From positions 1 to 45,188 of the forward strand of contig NZ_CAJVCE010000038.1 of assembly GCF_910594985.1 (NCBI RefSeq): a stretch of 45,188 nt of DNA, in the 5' to 3' direction. Below, piece by piece: positions 16,430-24,729 of the stretch. Origin of the DNA: Paenibacillus allorhizosphaerae. GTDB taxonomy: Bacteria > Bacillota > Bacilli > Paenibacillales > NBRC-103111. Each line of letters starts with the position of its first letter. Within the stretch, counting starts at the first letter, position 1. The notes below the pieces were generated by a model. That model was not told the origin of the DNA. It saw only the letters and a list, made by a program, of their open reading frames with translations, and searched no databases. The position numbers were made by a program, and so were the translations under genes.

Positions 16430-16710
16430 TTAGCAATCGGGTTTCCCAGTGAAAAAAATGCAGCGAGCGATCTGAACGAAAATGGGTATTTTCTGAAAAA
16501 CGCAACAGCGGCGACCGACCAACCAACGTTTCATGGAAATCGGCATTAAAAACAGCTTCCGCATGGTTTGGAAAAGGAACAATGCCTAATTATAGTGTAT
16601 TGTAGCCTTTGCTTGAAAAATGCCACCCGATTCGACAAAAATGCGCTGCAAAGGCGAAAAAACAATCATGACGCGTAAAAAAGGCACATATGATAAGAAT
16701 TACACAGGTA

Positions 16711-16725
16711 ATGTAAACGTTTTCG
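16711..16725 (+). promoter_or_regulatory. CcpA-binding (cre)-like site before fadF
   Basis: ATGTAAACGTTTTCG matches the cre consensus WTGNAANCGNWNNCW at all positions but the last. It lies 43 bp before the fadF start codon, in a position to repress or roadblock transcription. Catabolite repression of fatty-acid degradation is known in Bacillus, so the placement makes sense. I saw no clear FadR-type operator (TGAATGA...TCATTCA) in the 400-bp region between etfB and fadF, which otherwise holds only the etfBA promoter. Confidence 0.55.
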
Positions 16726-16767
16726 GACAAACTTGTCGAATTTGGGCTTGTCATCAGGAGCGAAAGG

Positions 16768-18927
16768 ATGGGAGCACCGATGTGGCAATGGGTCAATTTC
16801 TTATTGTTTTTGGTCGTCACGGGATGCGGCATCCGTTGGTTTGTGCAGGCGATTGCACGGCGCTCGCTGTACGTTCGGCTCGGTCAGCATGACGAGGTTG
16901 AGGCGCGGAACGCTGCAACGCCGCAGCCGCTTTCCGAATTCGTGCGTCAAGTGTTCGGCCATAAGAAGCTGCTTAAGGACCGGAAGAGTGGCGTCATGCA
17001 CTTGATTCTTTTTTATGGATTCATTGTGCTGCAGCTCGGCGCCCTCGATTTGATTTGGAAAGGACTATCCGGCGGAAAACCGCTCCGGCTACCAGGCTAC
17101 GAAGCATTCGGCCTGTTTCAGGAAATTACCGTTATAGCGGTGTTGGCGGCCGTCGTTTATGCCGGGTTCCGACGCTATGTCGAGCGTTTGCCTCGACTTA
17201 AACGGGGCTGGAAGCCGAGCGCTGTGTTGTTTTTCATCGGGCTTCTCATGCTGTCGGTCGTGCTGTCGCTCGCGTTCGAACGGTTGTGGCACGGCACGGC
17301 GCCTTCCTTCTTTGCTCCGATTTCGTCTTTGTTGTCGGAGAGCTTTGCCGGAATGTCCGCGACAGCGGCGCAAACGCTATTTTACGTGAGCTGGTGGCTG
17401 CATCTGCTGATCCTTCTATCTTTCCTCGTATACGTACCGCAATCGAAGCACTTTCACATCATAACCGCACCGGTCAATCTATGGCTGAAGCGCGGCAAAT
17501 CGTCCCACCGTCTCCAGAAGCTCGACCTTGAACAGGAAGATACCGAAACGTTCGGTGTCGGCCGAATTGAAGATTTCACCCGGATGCAAATGATCGACTT
17601 TTACGCCTGCGTCGAATGCGGCCGCTGTACGAATGTATGTCCGGCCTCCAATACGGGGAAGACGCTGTCTCCCATGCATCTGATTACGAAGCTGAGGGAT
17701 CATTTGACCGAGAAAGGAGCTGCGATTACGTCCAAATCGCCGTGGGTGCCGGCCTTTGCCTTTTCTCCCGGGCAAGAGACGCATCACATGAGCGCAGTAG
17801 AGGAGCATCCGGAATGGAACCGTGGGTCGCTTACGGACATTGGGCCGACCGTCGATTGGCAGCAATCGTCGTGGCAAAAAGCCGCAGATATGAACCCGAC
17901 GGAACTTGAATTGATCGGGGATGTCATGAGCGAAAGCGAGATTTGGTCGTGTACGACGTGCCGCAATTGCGAGGATCAGTGTCCGGTAGGCAACGAACAC
18001 GTCGACAAAATCGTCGACCTCCGCAGGCATCTGGTGCTGATGCAGGGCAGTATGCCGCCGGAGGGGCAGCGCGCGATGCAAAATATCGAGCGCCAGGGCA
18101 ATCCTTGGGGGCTGAGCCGAAACGACCGGGTCCGATGGACCGGCGATATCGAGGGCGTTCCTGTGCCGACCGTCAAAGAGAACCCGGGCTTTGAAACGCT
18201 GTTTTTTGTCGGCTCCATGGGCTCTTACGACCTGCGAAGCCGAAAAGTATCCAGGGCCTTCGTGCGGCTGCTGCACGAAGCGGGCGTGAATTTCGCCATT
18301 CTCGGCAATGAGGAAAAAAACTCGGGCGACACTCCGCGCCGCATGGGCAACGAGCTGTTATTCCAACAACTGTGCCAGGACAATATCGAACTGTTCCGCA
18401 AATACAAAGTGCGCCGCATCGTGACAGCCTGTCCGCATACGTACAACACGTTAAAAAACGAGTATCCGGACTTCGGTTTGAAGCACGTGGAGGTACTGCA
18501 TCATACGGAGCTGCTTGCCCGGCTGTTGGAAGAAGGAAAGCTGAAACCGAGCGTCACTGTACGGGAGCGGGTCGTATACCATGACTCCTGCTATTTGGGG
18601 CGGTATAACGGCGTTTACGAGCAGCCAAGGAACATTTTGAAGGCGATCCCCGGCGTTCGGCTTCTGGAAATGGAACGGTCCCGGGATAATGCCATGTGCT
18701 GCGGTGCCGGAGGCGGCATGATGTGGATGGAGGAGACGGGAGGGAAGCGGGTGAACGTCGCCCGTACCGAGCAGGCGCTGCAAACGGCTCCGACGGTTAT
18801 CTCGAGCGCTTGTCCGTACTGTTTGACGATGATGGAGGACGGGACGAAGCTGAAAGACGCGGACGACCGGGTCAAAGCGAGAGATATTGCGGAGCTGCTG
18901 GAGCAGTCCGTATTCGGTGAGACGTAA
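16768..18927 (+). CDS. fadF: FadF-type membrane iron-sulfur oxidoreductase
   Basis: A 719-residue protein like B. subtilis FadF (YwjF), believed to pass electrons from ETF to the quinone pool. The N-terminal 240 residues hold several membrane helices (WQWVNFLLFLVVTGCGI; LILFYGFIVLQLGALDLIW; LFFIGLLMLSVVLSLAF; SWWLHLLILLSFLVYV). Two 4Fe-4S clusters follow: CVECGRCTNVCP (about 282) and CTTCRNCEDQCPVGN (about 396). The C-terminal half is CCG/heterodisulfide-reductase-like: YHDSCYLGRYNGVYEQPR (about 605), AMCCGAGGG (about 643) and SSACPYCLTMM (about 677). The start has AGGAG seven bases upstream. It is first in the plus-strand fad series, behind a cre-like site. Confidence 0.9.
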   Translation: MGAPMWQWVNFLLFLVVTGCGIRWFVQAIARRSLYVRLGQHDEVEARNAATPQPLSEFVRQVFGHKKLLKDRKSGVMHLILFYGFIVLQLGALDLIWKGLSGGKPLRLPGYEAFGLFQEITVIAVLAAVVYAGFRRYVERLPRLKRGWKPSAVLFFIGLLMLSVVLSLAFERLWHGTAPSFFAPISSLLSESFAGMSATAAQTLFYVSWWLHLLILLSFLVYVPQSKHFHIITAPVNLWLKRGKSSHRLQKLDLEQEDTETFGVGRIEDFTRMQMIDFYACVECGRCTNVCPASNTGKTLSPMHLITKLRDHLTEKGAAITSKSPWVPAFAFSPGQETHHMSAVEEHPEWNRGSLTDIGPTVDWQQSSWQKAADMNPTELELIGDVMSESEIWSCTTCRNCEDQCPVGNEHVDKIVDLRRHLVLMQGSMPPEGQRAMQNIERQGNPWGLSRNDRVRWTGDIEGVPVPTVKENPGFETLFFVGSMGSYDLRSRKVSRAFVRLLHEAGVNFAILGNEEKNSGDTPRRMGNELLFQQLCQDNIELFRKYKVRRIVTACPHTYNTLKNEYPDFGLKHVEVLHHTELLARLLEEGKLKPSVTVRERVVYHDSCYLGRYNGVYEQPRNILKAIPGVRLLEMERSRDNAMCCGAGGGMMWMEETGGKRVNVARTEQALQTAPTVISSACPYCLTMMEDGTKLKDADDRVKARDIAELLEQSVFGET

Positions 18928-19080
18928 TGCTTACGAAGCCAGTTTTCTATCGAAAACTCAGAGTAAATGCTTACGAGGCAAGTTTTCTATCGAAAACTCA
19001 GAGCCAATGCTTACGAAGCCAGTTTTCTATCGAAAACTCAGAGCAAATGCTTACGAAGCAAGTTTTCTATCGAAAACTCT
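18926..19080 (+). repeat. four tandem 40-bp hairpin repeats between fadF and fadN
   Basis: Four copies start at 18926, 18966, 19006 and 19046, an exact 40-bp period. Each opens with AATGCTTACGA(A/G)GC and carries AGTTTTCTATCGAAAACT, a 7-bp stem with a TATC loop. Between copies only a few bases vary (gcca/gcaa; gagta, gagcc, gagca). The first copy overlaps the fadF stop codon, and the last ends right at the fadN ribosome binding site. A 40-bp period is not a multiple of three, so the array is not coding. There are no spacers, so it is not CRISPR. Confidence 0.9.
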
Positions 19081-19095
19081 AAGGAGGAATCAGCG

Positions 19096-21495
19096 ATGAA
19101 TAGACCGATCCGCAAAGCGGCGGTGATCGGCTCGGGCGTCATGGGCTCGGGGATTGCCGCCCACCTCGCCAATTGCGGGATCGACTGCCTGCTGCTGGAT
19201 CTCGCGCCGACGCAGCTGACGGCGGATGAAGCCGCCAAAGGGCTTACGCCGGAGCATCCGGCGGTGAGAAACCGGCTTGCCGCCGGCGCGATTGCCCGGC
19301 TGCCGAAGATGAAGCCCGCTCCGCTGTATGACGATGATTTTGCGGCGAGAATTACGCCGGGAAATATCGAAGATCATTTGGCGCACATCGCCGAGGTCGA
19401 CTGGGTCATCGAGGTCATCGTGGAACAAGTGCAGGCCAAACAGGAGCTGCTCGCCAAGGTGGAGCAATACTGGAAGCCCGGGACGGTGATCAGCACAAAT
19501 ACGTCCGGCATTTCGGTGAACGAGATGTGCAAGCATTGCGGCGATGCGTTTCGCGCGCATTTTCTCGGGACGCATTTCTTTAACCCGGCCCGGTATATGA
19601 AGCTGCTGGAGCTCATTCCCGGTTCGGACACCGATCCAGCCATCGTGGAAAAGATGAAATCGTTCTGCGAGAATCGGCTCGGCAAAACGGTGGTCATTGC
19701 CAAGGATACGCCGAACTTTATCGCCAACCGGATCGGCACGTACGGCCTGCTCGTCACATTGCAGGAAATGACCGACAAAGGTTTCACCGTAGAAGAGGTG
19801 GACGCCGTGACCGGCCCGGCGATGGGCAGGCCCAAAAGCGCGACGTTCCGTACGCTCGACCTCGTCGGTCTGGATACGTTCGTTCATGTGGCGAACAACG
19901 TGCATGGGAATGTAACGGACCCGGGCGAAAAGGCGGCGTTTGCCGTTCCGAACGTGCTGAAGGCGATGGTGGAACGCGGCTGGCTTGGGGAAAAGGCGGG
20001 ACGCGGCTTTTATTTGAAGCAAAAAGGAGCGGATGGAGGAAGCGAGATTTTATCTCTCAACCTCGCGGCCATGCAGTATGAAGCGCAGCGTAGAGTGTCT
20101 TCCGTATCGCTGGATGCGGCGAAGCGCGCGAAAGGAGCCGGGGCACGCTGCAAAGCGCTGATCGAGGCGGGTGACAAATATTCGCTGCTGGCGTGGAACA
20201 TCCTCAAGAAAGTGCTGCTGTACTCCGCGGGGAAGATAGGAGAAATCGCCGATTCGATCCATGAGATCGACGAAGCGATGAAATGGGGCTTCAACTGGGA
20301 TCTCGGACCGTTCGAAATGTGGGATGCGATCGGTTTGGCGAAGTCGGTGGAACGAATGGAAGCGGAAGGGGAAGTCGTTCCACCATGGGTCAAAGAATGG
20401 ATAGCATCAGGGAACGTGTCGTTTTATCAGAAGCGGGAGAGCGGCCGCTTCTATGCGCATAACGGTTCGCTCCGCGAACTGAAGCAGCCGCCCGAGGCGA
20501 TCTCCCTGCGCGAACTGAAGGAGCGCGGCAAGGTCGTCCGTTCCAACAGCGGGGCCAGTCTCATCGATCTCGGGGACGGAGTAGCTTGCCTGGAATTCCA
20601 TTCACCGAACAACGCGATCGGCGCCGATATTTTGCACATGATCCGGCAAAGTCTCGAGGAGGTGCGGCGCGGTTTTGAAGGTCTTGTAATCGCCAATCAA
20701 GGGAAAAACTTTTGCGTCGGCGCCAACCTGATGATTTTGCTGATGGAAGCGCAGGACGGCGAATGGGACGAAATCGACGGCATAATCCGTCTGTTCCAGA
20801 ACACGATGTACCGGCTCAAACGGTTCGAAAAGCCGGTTGTCGCGTCGCCTCATCGCATGGCGCTCGGCGGCGGCGTGGAGGTGTGCCTCCCCGCGGATCA
20901 AATCGTTGCTTCGGCGGAGACGTATTTCGGGCTTGTCGAGGTCGGCGTCGGGCTTATTCCCGGCGGCGGAGGCTGCAAGGAGCTCGCGCTTCGCGCCAGC
21001 CGCGGCACCCCGCTCCCGGAAACGGATTTGCAGCCTTACGTCAACCGCGCGTTCGAGACAATCGGCATGGCGAAAGTGTCGACGAGCGGCCATGACGCGA
21101 TCAGGCTGGGGCTTATGCGGCCGGGGGACCGGATCGTGACAAATCCGGACCACGTGATCCATGAAGCGAAGCAGGCGGTGCTTCGCTTGGCGCAAGCGGG
21201 TTACGAGCCGGAGCGGGAGAGCAAGTTCCGCGTGACCGGCGCGGACGGCAAAGCGGTGCTGCTCACCGGCGCCTATGCGATGCGGCAGGGCGGATATATT
21301 AGCGAGCACGATATGAAAATCGCAGGCAAGCTCGCACATGTGCTGTCGGGAGGCGACGTTCCTGCAGGAACGCAGGTCAGCGAGCAGTATATGCTCGACC
21401 TGGAGCGCGAGGCGTTCCTCAGCCTCTGCGGCGAACCGAAGACGCAGCAGCGGATGCAGCACATGCTGACCAAGGGCAAGGCGCTTCGGAATTAG
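19096..21495 (+). CDS. fadN: FadN-type 3-hydroxyacyl-CoA dehydrogenase/enoyl-CoA hydratase
   Basis: 799 residues, close to B. subtilis FadN. Order: NAD-binding Rossmann domain (AAVIGSGVMGSGIAAHLANC, about 9), the 3HCDH part with STNTSGISVNEM (about 133) and THFFNPARYMKLLELIPGS (about 157), the C-terminal dehydrogenase helices (about 355-450), then a crotonase domain from about 487 with GKNFCVGANL, MALGGGVEVCLPAD and FGLVEVGVGLIPGGGG. The Glu residues expected for hydratase chemistry (GGGVEV; LVEVG) are present. This dehydrogenase-first order is the reverse of E. coli FadB. The start at 19096 follows AAGGAGG; the longer upstream frame runs through the 40-bp repeats and is spurious. Confidence 0.93.
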   Translation: MNRPIRKAAVIGSGVMGSGIAAHLANCGIDCLLLDLAPTQLTADEAAKGLTPEHPAVRNRLAAGAIARLPKMKPAPLYDDDFAARITPGNIEDHLAHIAEVDWVIEVIVEQVQAKQELLAKVEQYWKPGTVISTNTSGISVNEMCKHCGDAFRAHFLGTHFFNPARYMKLLELIPGSDTDPAIVEKMKSFCENRLGKTVVIAKDTPNFIANRIGTYGLLVTLQEMTDKGFTVEEVDAVTGPAMGRPKSATFRTLDLVGLDTFVHVANNVHGNVTDPGEKAAFAVPNVLKAMVERGWLGEKAGRGFYLKQKGADGGSEILSLNLAAMQYEAQRRVSSVSLDAAKRAKGAGARCKALIEAGDKYSLLAWNILKKVLLYSAGKIGEIADSIHEIDEAMKWGFNWDLGPFEMWDAIGLAKSVERMEAEGEVVPPWVKEWIASGNVSFYQKRESGRFYAHNGSLRELKQPPEAISLRELKERGKVVRSNSGASLIDLGDGVACLEFHSPNNAIGADILHMIRQSLEEVRRGFEGLVIANQGKNFCVGANLMILLMEAQDGEWDEIDGIIRLFQNTMYRLKRFEKPVVASPHRMALGGGVEVCLPADQIVASAETYFGLVEVGVGLIPGGGGCKELALRASRGTPLPETDLQPYVNRAFETIGMAKVSTSGHDAIRLGLMRPGDRIVTNPDHVIHEAKQAVLRLAQAGYEPERESKFRVTGADGKAVLLTGAYAMRQGGYISEHDMKIAGKLAHVLSGGDVPAGTQVSEQYMLDLEREAFLSLCGEPKTQQRMQHMLTKGKALRN

Positions 21496-21682
21496 CGGCG
21501 TTAGCGCATGAAACGCTGGTTCAAAGAATGAAACTTGAAACGATGTGCGCAAAAGCCCAATGCTAACGGTCTTACCGCTGGTAATTGGAGAATGTGGTTT
21601 AATGCAGTTGGCAGATCGTTAGTGAACGACAGACGACTGAAAAAATCGGAAACATGAAATGCGAAAGAAGAGGTGAAGCCGC

Positions 21683-22882
21683 ATGACCGATAAGCCTAGA
21701 GAAGCTGTGATCGTATCCGTCGCCCGCACGGCTGTCGGCAAAGCGAAGAAAGGCGGTTTGGCCGGAACGCGGGCCGAAGATTTGGGCAGGGCGGTGCTTC
21801 AGGCGGCGGTGGATCGGGCGCCGGGGCTGCGCAAGGAAGAGGTCGAAGACATCATCATCGGCTGTGCGATGCCGGAGGGCGAGCAGGGGCTTAACTTCGC
21901 CCGCATCATGTCGCTTTACGCCGGATTCCCGGTGGCGGTGCCCGCGCTGACGATCAACCGGTTCTGCTCCTCAGGGCTGCAGTCCATTGCCATGGCGGCC
22001 GAGCGAATCCGGCTCGGCGATGCCGACGTCATCATTGCCGGAGGCGTCGAGAGCATGAGCCACGTGCCAATGGCCGGCTTCAAGCCCGCCCCCCATCCCC
22101 ACCTTGCGGAGTATATGCCCGAAATCTACATGGGGATGGGGCACACGGCGGAGCTCGTGGCGGAGCGATTCGGCGTAAGCCGGGCGGATCAGGACCGCTT
22201 CGCCGTCCGTTCGCACCGCAAGGCGATGGAGGCGATCCGTGAGGGGCGGTTCAAGGACGAGATCGTTCCCTTACCCGTCACGGCGGTGTCTTTCGACGAA
22301 CAGCGGGGCAAGCTGCAAAAACGCGAATTCGTCTTCGATACGGACGAAGGGGTGCGGGCGGATACGACGGAGGAAGTGCTCGGCCGGCTCTCTCCGGCTT
22401 TCAAGCTTGGCGGCACTGTAACGGCCGGCAACGCGTCGCAGATGAGCGACGGCGCGGCTGCGGCTGTTGTCATGAGCCGGGAGAAAGCTGACGCGCTCGG
22501 GCTTCAGCCGCTCGCCGCGTTTCGCGCCTTTGCGCTCGCAGGCGTCGAGCCGGAAATCATGGGCGTCGGCCCGGTGAAGGCAATCCCGAAGGCGCTGCAG
22601 CGGGCGGGGTTGTCGCTAGGCGATATCGATCTGTTCGAAATCAACGAGGCGTTCGCCTCCCAATGCGTGCATGTTATTCGAGCGCTCGAACTAGACGATG
22701 TGAAAGTTAACGTCAACGGCGGCGCCATTGCTTTGGGCCATCCGCTCGGCTGCACGGGCACGAAGCTGTCGGCAACGCTCATTCACGAGCTGCGCCGGCG
22801 CGGCGGCGGCTATGGAGTCGTGTCGATGTGCATCGGCGGCGGTATGGGGGCGGCCGGAGTGTTCGAGGTGTACCCGTCGTAG
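21683..22882 (+). CDS. fadA: acetyl-CoA acyltransferase (3-ketoacyl-CoA thiolase)
   Basis: 399 residues, standard thiolase length. It cleaves 3-ketoacyl-CoA with CoA to release acetyl-CoA. The acylated cysteine is Cys95 in INRFCSSGLQSIAMAAERI; GGVESMSHVPM follows. The late motifs are NEAFASQC, NGGAIALGHPLGCTGTK (His about 353) and CIGGGMGAA (Cys383). GAGGTG precedes the ATG. It is separated from fadN by 187 bp in which I find no gene, and from fadE by 40 bp, in the order fadN-fadA-fadE known from Bacillus. Confidence 0.95.
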   Translation: MTDKPREAVIVSVARTAVGKAKKGGLAGTRAEDLGRAVLQAAVDRAPGLRKEEVEDIIIGCAMPEGEQGLNFARIMSLYAGFPVAVPALTINRFCSSGLQSIAMAAERIRLGDADVIIAGGVESMSHVPMAGFKPAPHPHLAEYMPEIYMGMGHTAELVAERFGVSRADQDRFAVRSHRKAMEAIREGRFKDEIVPLPVTAVSFDEQRGKLQKREFVFDTDEGVRADTTEEVLGRLSPAFKLGGTVTAGNASQMSDGAAAAVVMSREKADALGLQPLAAFRAFALAGVEPEIMGVGPVKAIPKALQRAGLSLGDIDLFEINEAFASQCVHVIRALELDDVKVNVNGGAIALGHPLGCTGTKLSATLIHELRRRGGGYGVVSMCIGGGMGAAGVFEVYPS

Positions 22883-22922
22883 GAAGCAAATCTGGAACCG
22901 AAACGAAGCGGAAAGGGAGAGG

Positions 22923-24701
22923 ATGGCGATGACTCGTATAGCAGGCGGAAGCTTCATAATCGAAGATACCGATTATCAGCGCGTGTTCACCCCTGAGGAC
23001 TTTACCGAAGAACAGCGGATGATTGCGCAGACGACGGAAGATTTCGTCGAAGGCGAGATTGCGCCGCAGGATGAGGCGATCGAGAAGTTGAATTACGAGC
23101 TGACCGTGGAGCTGCTGCGGAAAGCAGGGGAGCTTGGCCTGCTCGGAGCCGATGTGCCGGAAGCGTACGGCGGGCTCGGGCTGGATAAGATCAGCTCGAC
23201 ACTGATCGGCGAAAAGCTCTCGAAAGCTTCTTCCTTCGCGCTATCCGTCGGCGCGCACGTCGGCATCGGCACGCTGCCGATCGTCTATTTCGGCACGAAG
23301 GAGCAAAAGGAGCGGTATTTGCCGGAGCTCGCCACCGGAGAGAAGCTGGCCGCTTACTGCCTGACGGAGCCTGCCTCCGGCTCGGATGCGCTTGCGGCCA
23401 AGACGACGGCGCAGCTGTCCGGCGACGGCAAACATTATATATTGAATGGCTCCAAGCAGTTCATTACGAATGCGGGTTTTGCGGATCTTTTCATTGTGTA
23501 TGCCAAAGTGAACGGCACCGATTTCAGCGCCTTCATCGTCGAGCGGACAATGGAGGGCGTCAGTTTCGGCCCGGAGGAAAAAAAGATGGGCATTAAAGGC
23601 TCCTCCACCCGGCCGCTTATTTTGGACAATGTGCACGTTCCTGTGGAGCATTTGCTCGGGGAAGCGGGAAAAGGGCATTTGATCGCCTTCAACATCCTCA
23701 ATATCGGCCGTTACAAGCTCGCTGCAGGCTGTCTAGGGGCATCCAAGGATGCGATCGCGCTGGGGGCTAAATATGCAAATGAGCGCAAGCAGTTCGGGCG
23801 CCTCATTTCCTCTTTTCCGCTGATCGGCGGCAAACTCGCGGACATGAATATACGCACCTTTGTCCTTGAAAGCATGGTGTACCGCACCGCAGGCTTGTTT
23901 GACGAAGGATTGGGGGATTTGGATCATACCGGCCCGCAGATCGGCGTTCAATCGGCCAAAGCGATAGCCGAATATGCGATCGAATGCTCGATCAACAAAG
24001 TGTTCGGGTCGGAGACGCTCGATTTCGTGGCTGACGAAGGGCTGCAGATACACGGAGGATACGGCTATATTCAGGAATACCGGATCGAGCGGATGTATCG
24101 CGATTCGCGGATTAACCGGATTTTTGAAGGGACGAACGAAATCAACCGGCTGCTCATTCCCGGCACGCTCTTCAAACGGGCGCTGAAAGGGGAGCTTCCG
24201 CTCATGGAGAAGGCGATGGAGCTGCAGGAGGAGCTCATGGAGCTGATGCCGGCGGGGCAAAGCTTCGACGAATCTTTGGAGCAGGAAGCGCACTTGATTG
24301 CGATGGCCAAAAAGATTTTCCTGATGGTCGGCGCTCAGGCGGTGCAGGCGTATCAGATGGCGATCGAACAGGAGCAGGAAATATTAGCCCATCTGGCCGA
24401 CCTTATGATCGCCGTCTATGCGATGGAAAGCGCGCTGCTGCGCACTCGTAAGCTGCAGGCCGCATCCGGCGAGGCGAAGGCACAGAATGCGGTCGACATG
24501 ACCGTCGCGTTCGTACACGACACATTCGGGCAAATCGACGCGCTTGCCAAAGAGGCGCTGTGCACTATGGCGGATGGCGACGTGCTGCGCACCCAGCTCT
24601 CGGTACTCAAAAAGCTGACGCGCACGTCACCGGTTAACCGTGTGCAGCTCAAACGGGCGATCGCCGCGAGGGTCATCCAAGCCGAGAAATACATCGTCTG
24701 A
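22923..24701 (+). CDS. fadE: FadE-type acyl-CoA dehydrogenase
   Basis: 592 residues, the length of B. subtilis FadE, longer than ordinary acyl-CoA dehydrogenases by a C-terminal helical extension of about 180 residues. It makes the first oxidation step and hands electrons to EtfAB. Motifs: AAYCLTEPASGSDALAAKTT (about 145), LNGSKQFITNAGFADLFIVY (about 175), KMGIKGSSTRPL (about 223) and IHGGYGYIQEYRIERMYRDS then RINRIFEGTNEINRLLI near 375-410. The start at 22923 (MAMTRIAGG) follows AAAGGGAGAGG; an ATG at 22929 is equally possible. An upstream in-frame extension overlaps fadA and is not family-like. It ends 28 bp before the ligase gene. Confidence 0.93.
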   Translation: MAMTRIAGGSFIIEDTDYQRVFTPEDFTEEQRMIAQTTEDFVEGEIAPQDEAIEKLNYELTVELLRKAGELGLLGADVPEAYGGLGLDKISSTLIGEKLSKASSFALSVGAHVGIGTLPIVYFGTKEQKERYLPELATGEKLAAYCLTEPASGSDALAAKTTAQLSGDGKHYILNGSKQFITNAGFADLFIVYAKVNGTDFSAFIVERTMEGVSFGPEEKKMGIKGSSTRPLILDNVHVPVEHLLGEAGKGHLIAFNILNIGRYKLAAGCLGASKDAIALGAKYANERKQFGRLISSFPLIGGKLADMNIRTFVLESMVYRTAGLFDEGLGDLDHTGPQIGVQSAKAIAEYAIECSINKVFGSETLDFVADEGLQIHGGYGYIQEYRIERMYRDSRINRIFEGTNEINRLLIPGTLFKRALKGELPLMEKAMELQEELMELMPAGQSFDESLEQEAHLIAMAKKIFLMVGAQAVQAYQMAIEQEQEILAHLADLMIAVYAMESALLRTRKLQAASGEAKAQNAVDMTVAFVHDTFGQIDALAKEALCTMADGDVLRTQLSVLKKLTRTSPVNRVQLKRAIAARVIQAEKYIV

Positions 24702-24729
24702 ATCATCATGAGAAATCGGGGTGGTCGAG

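Noticed and set aside
16368..16526. 53-codon N-terminal extension of EtfB
   Set aside because: No similarity to EtfB; the standard MNIYVLLKQ start at 16367 has its own ribosome binding site and the promoter lies within the extension.
18926..19080. CRISPR array
   Set aside because: Tandem units without unique spacers and no cas genes; only four copies with contiguous near-identical sequence.
18967..19095. Longer FadN start through the repeat array
   Set aside because: The extension encodes repeat-derived residues, while AAGGAGG sits just before the ATG at 19096 where family similarity begins.
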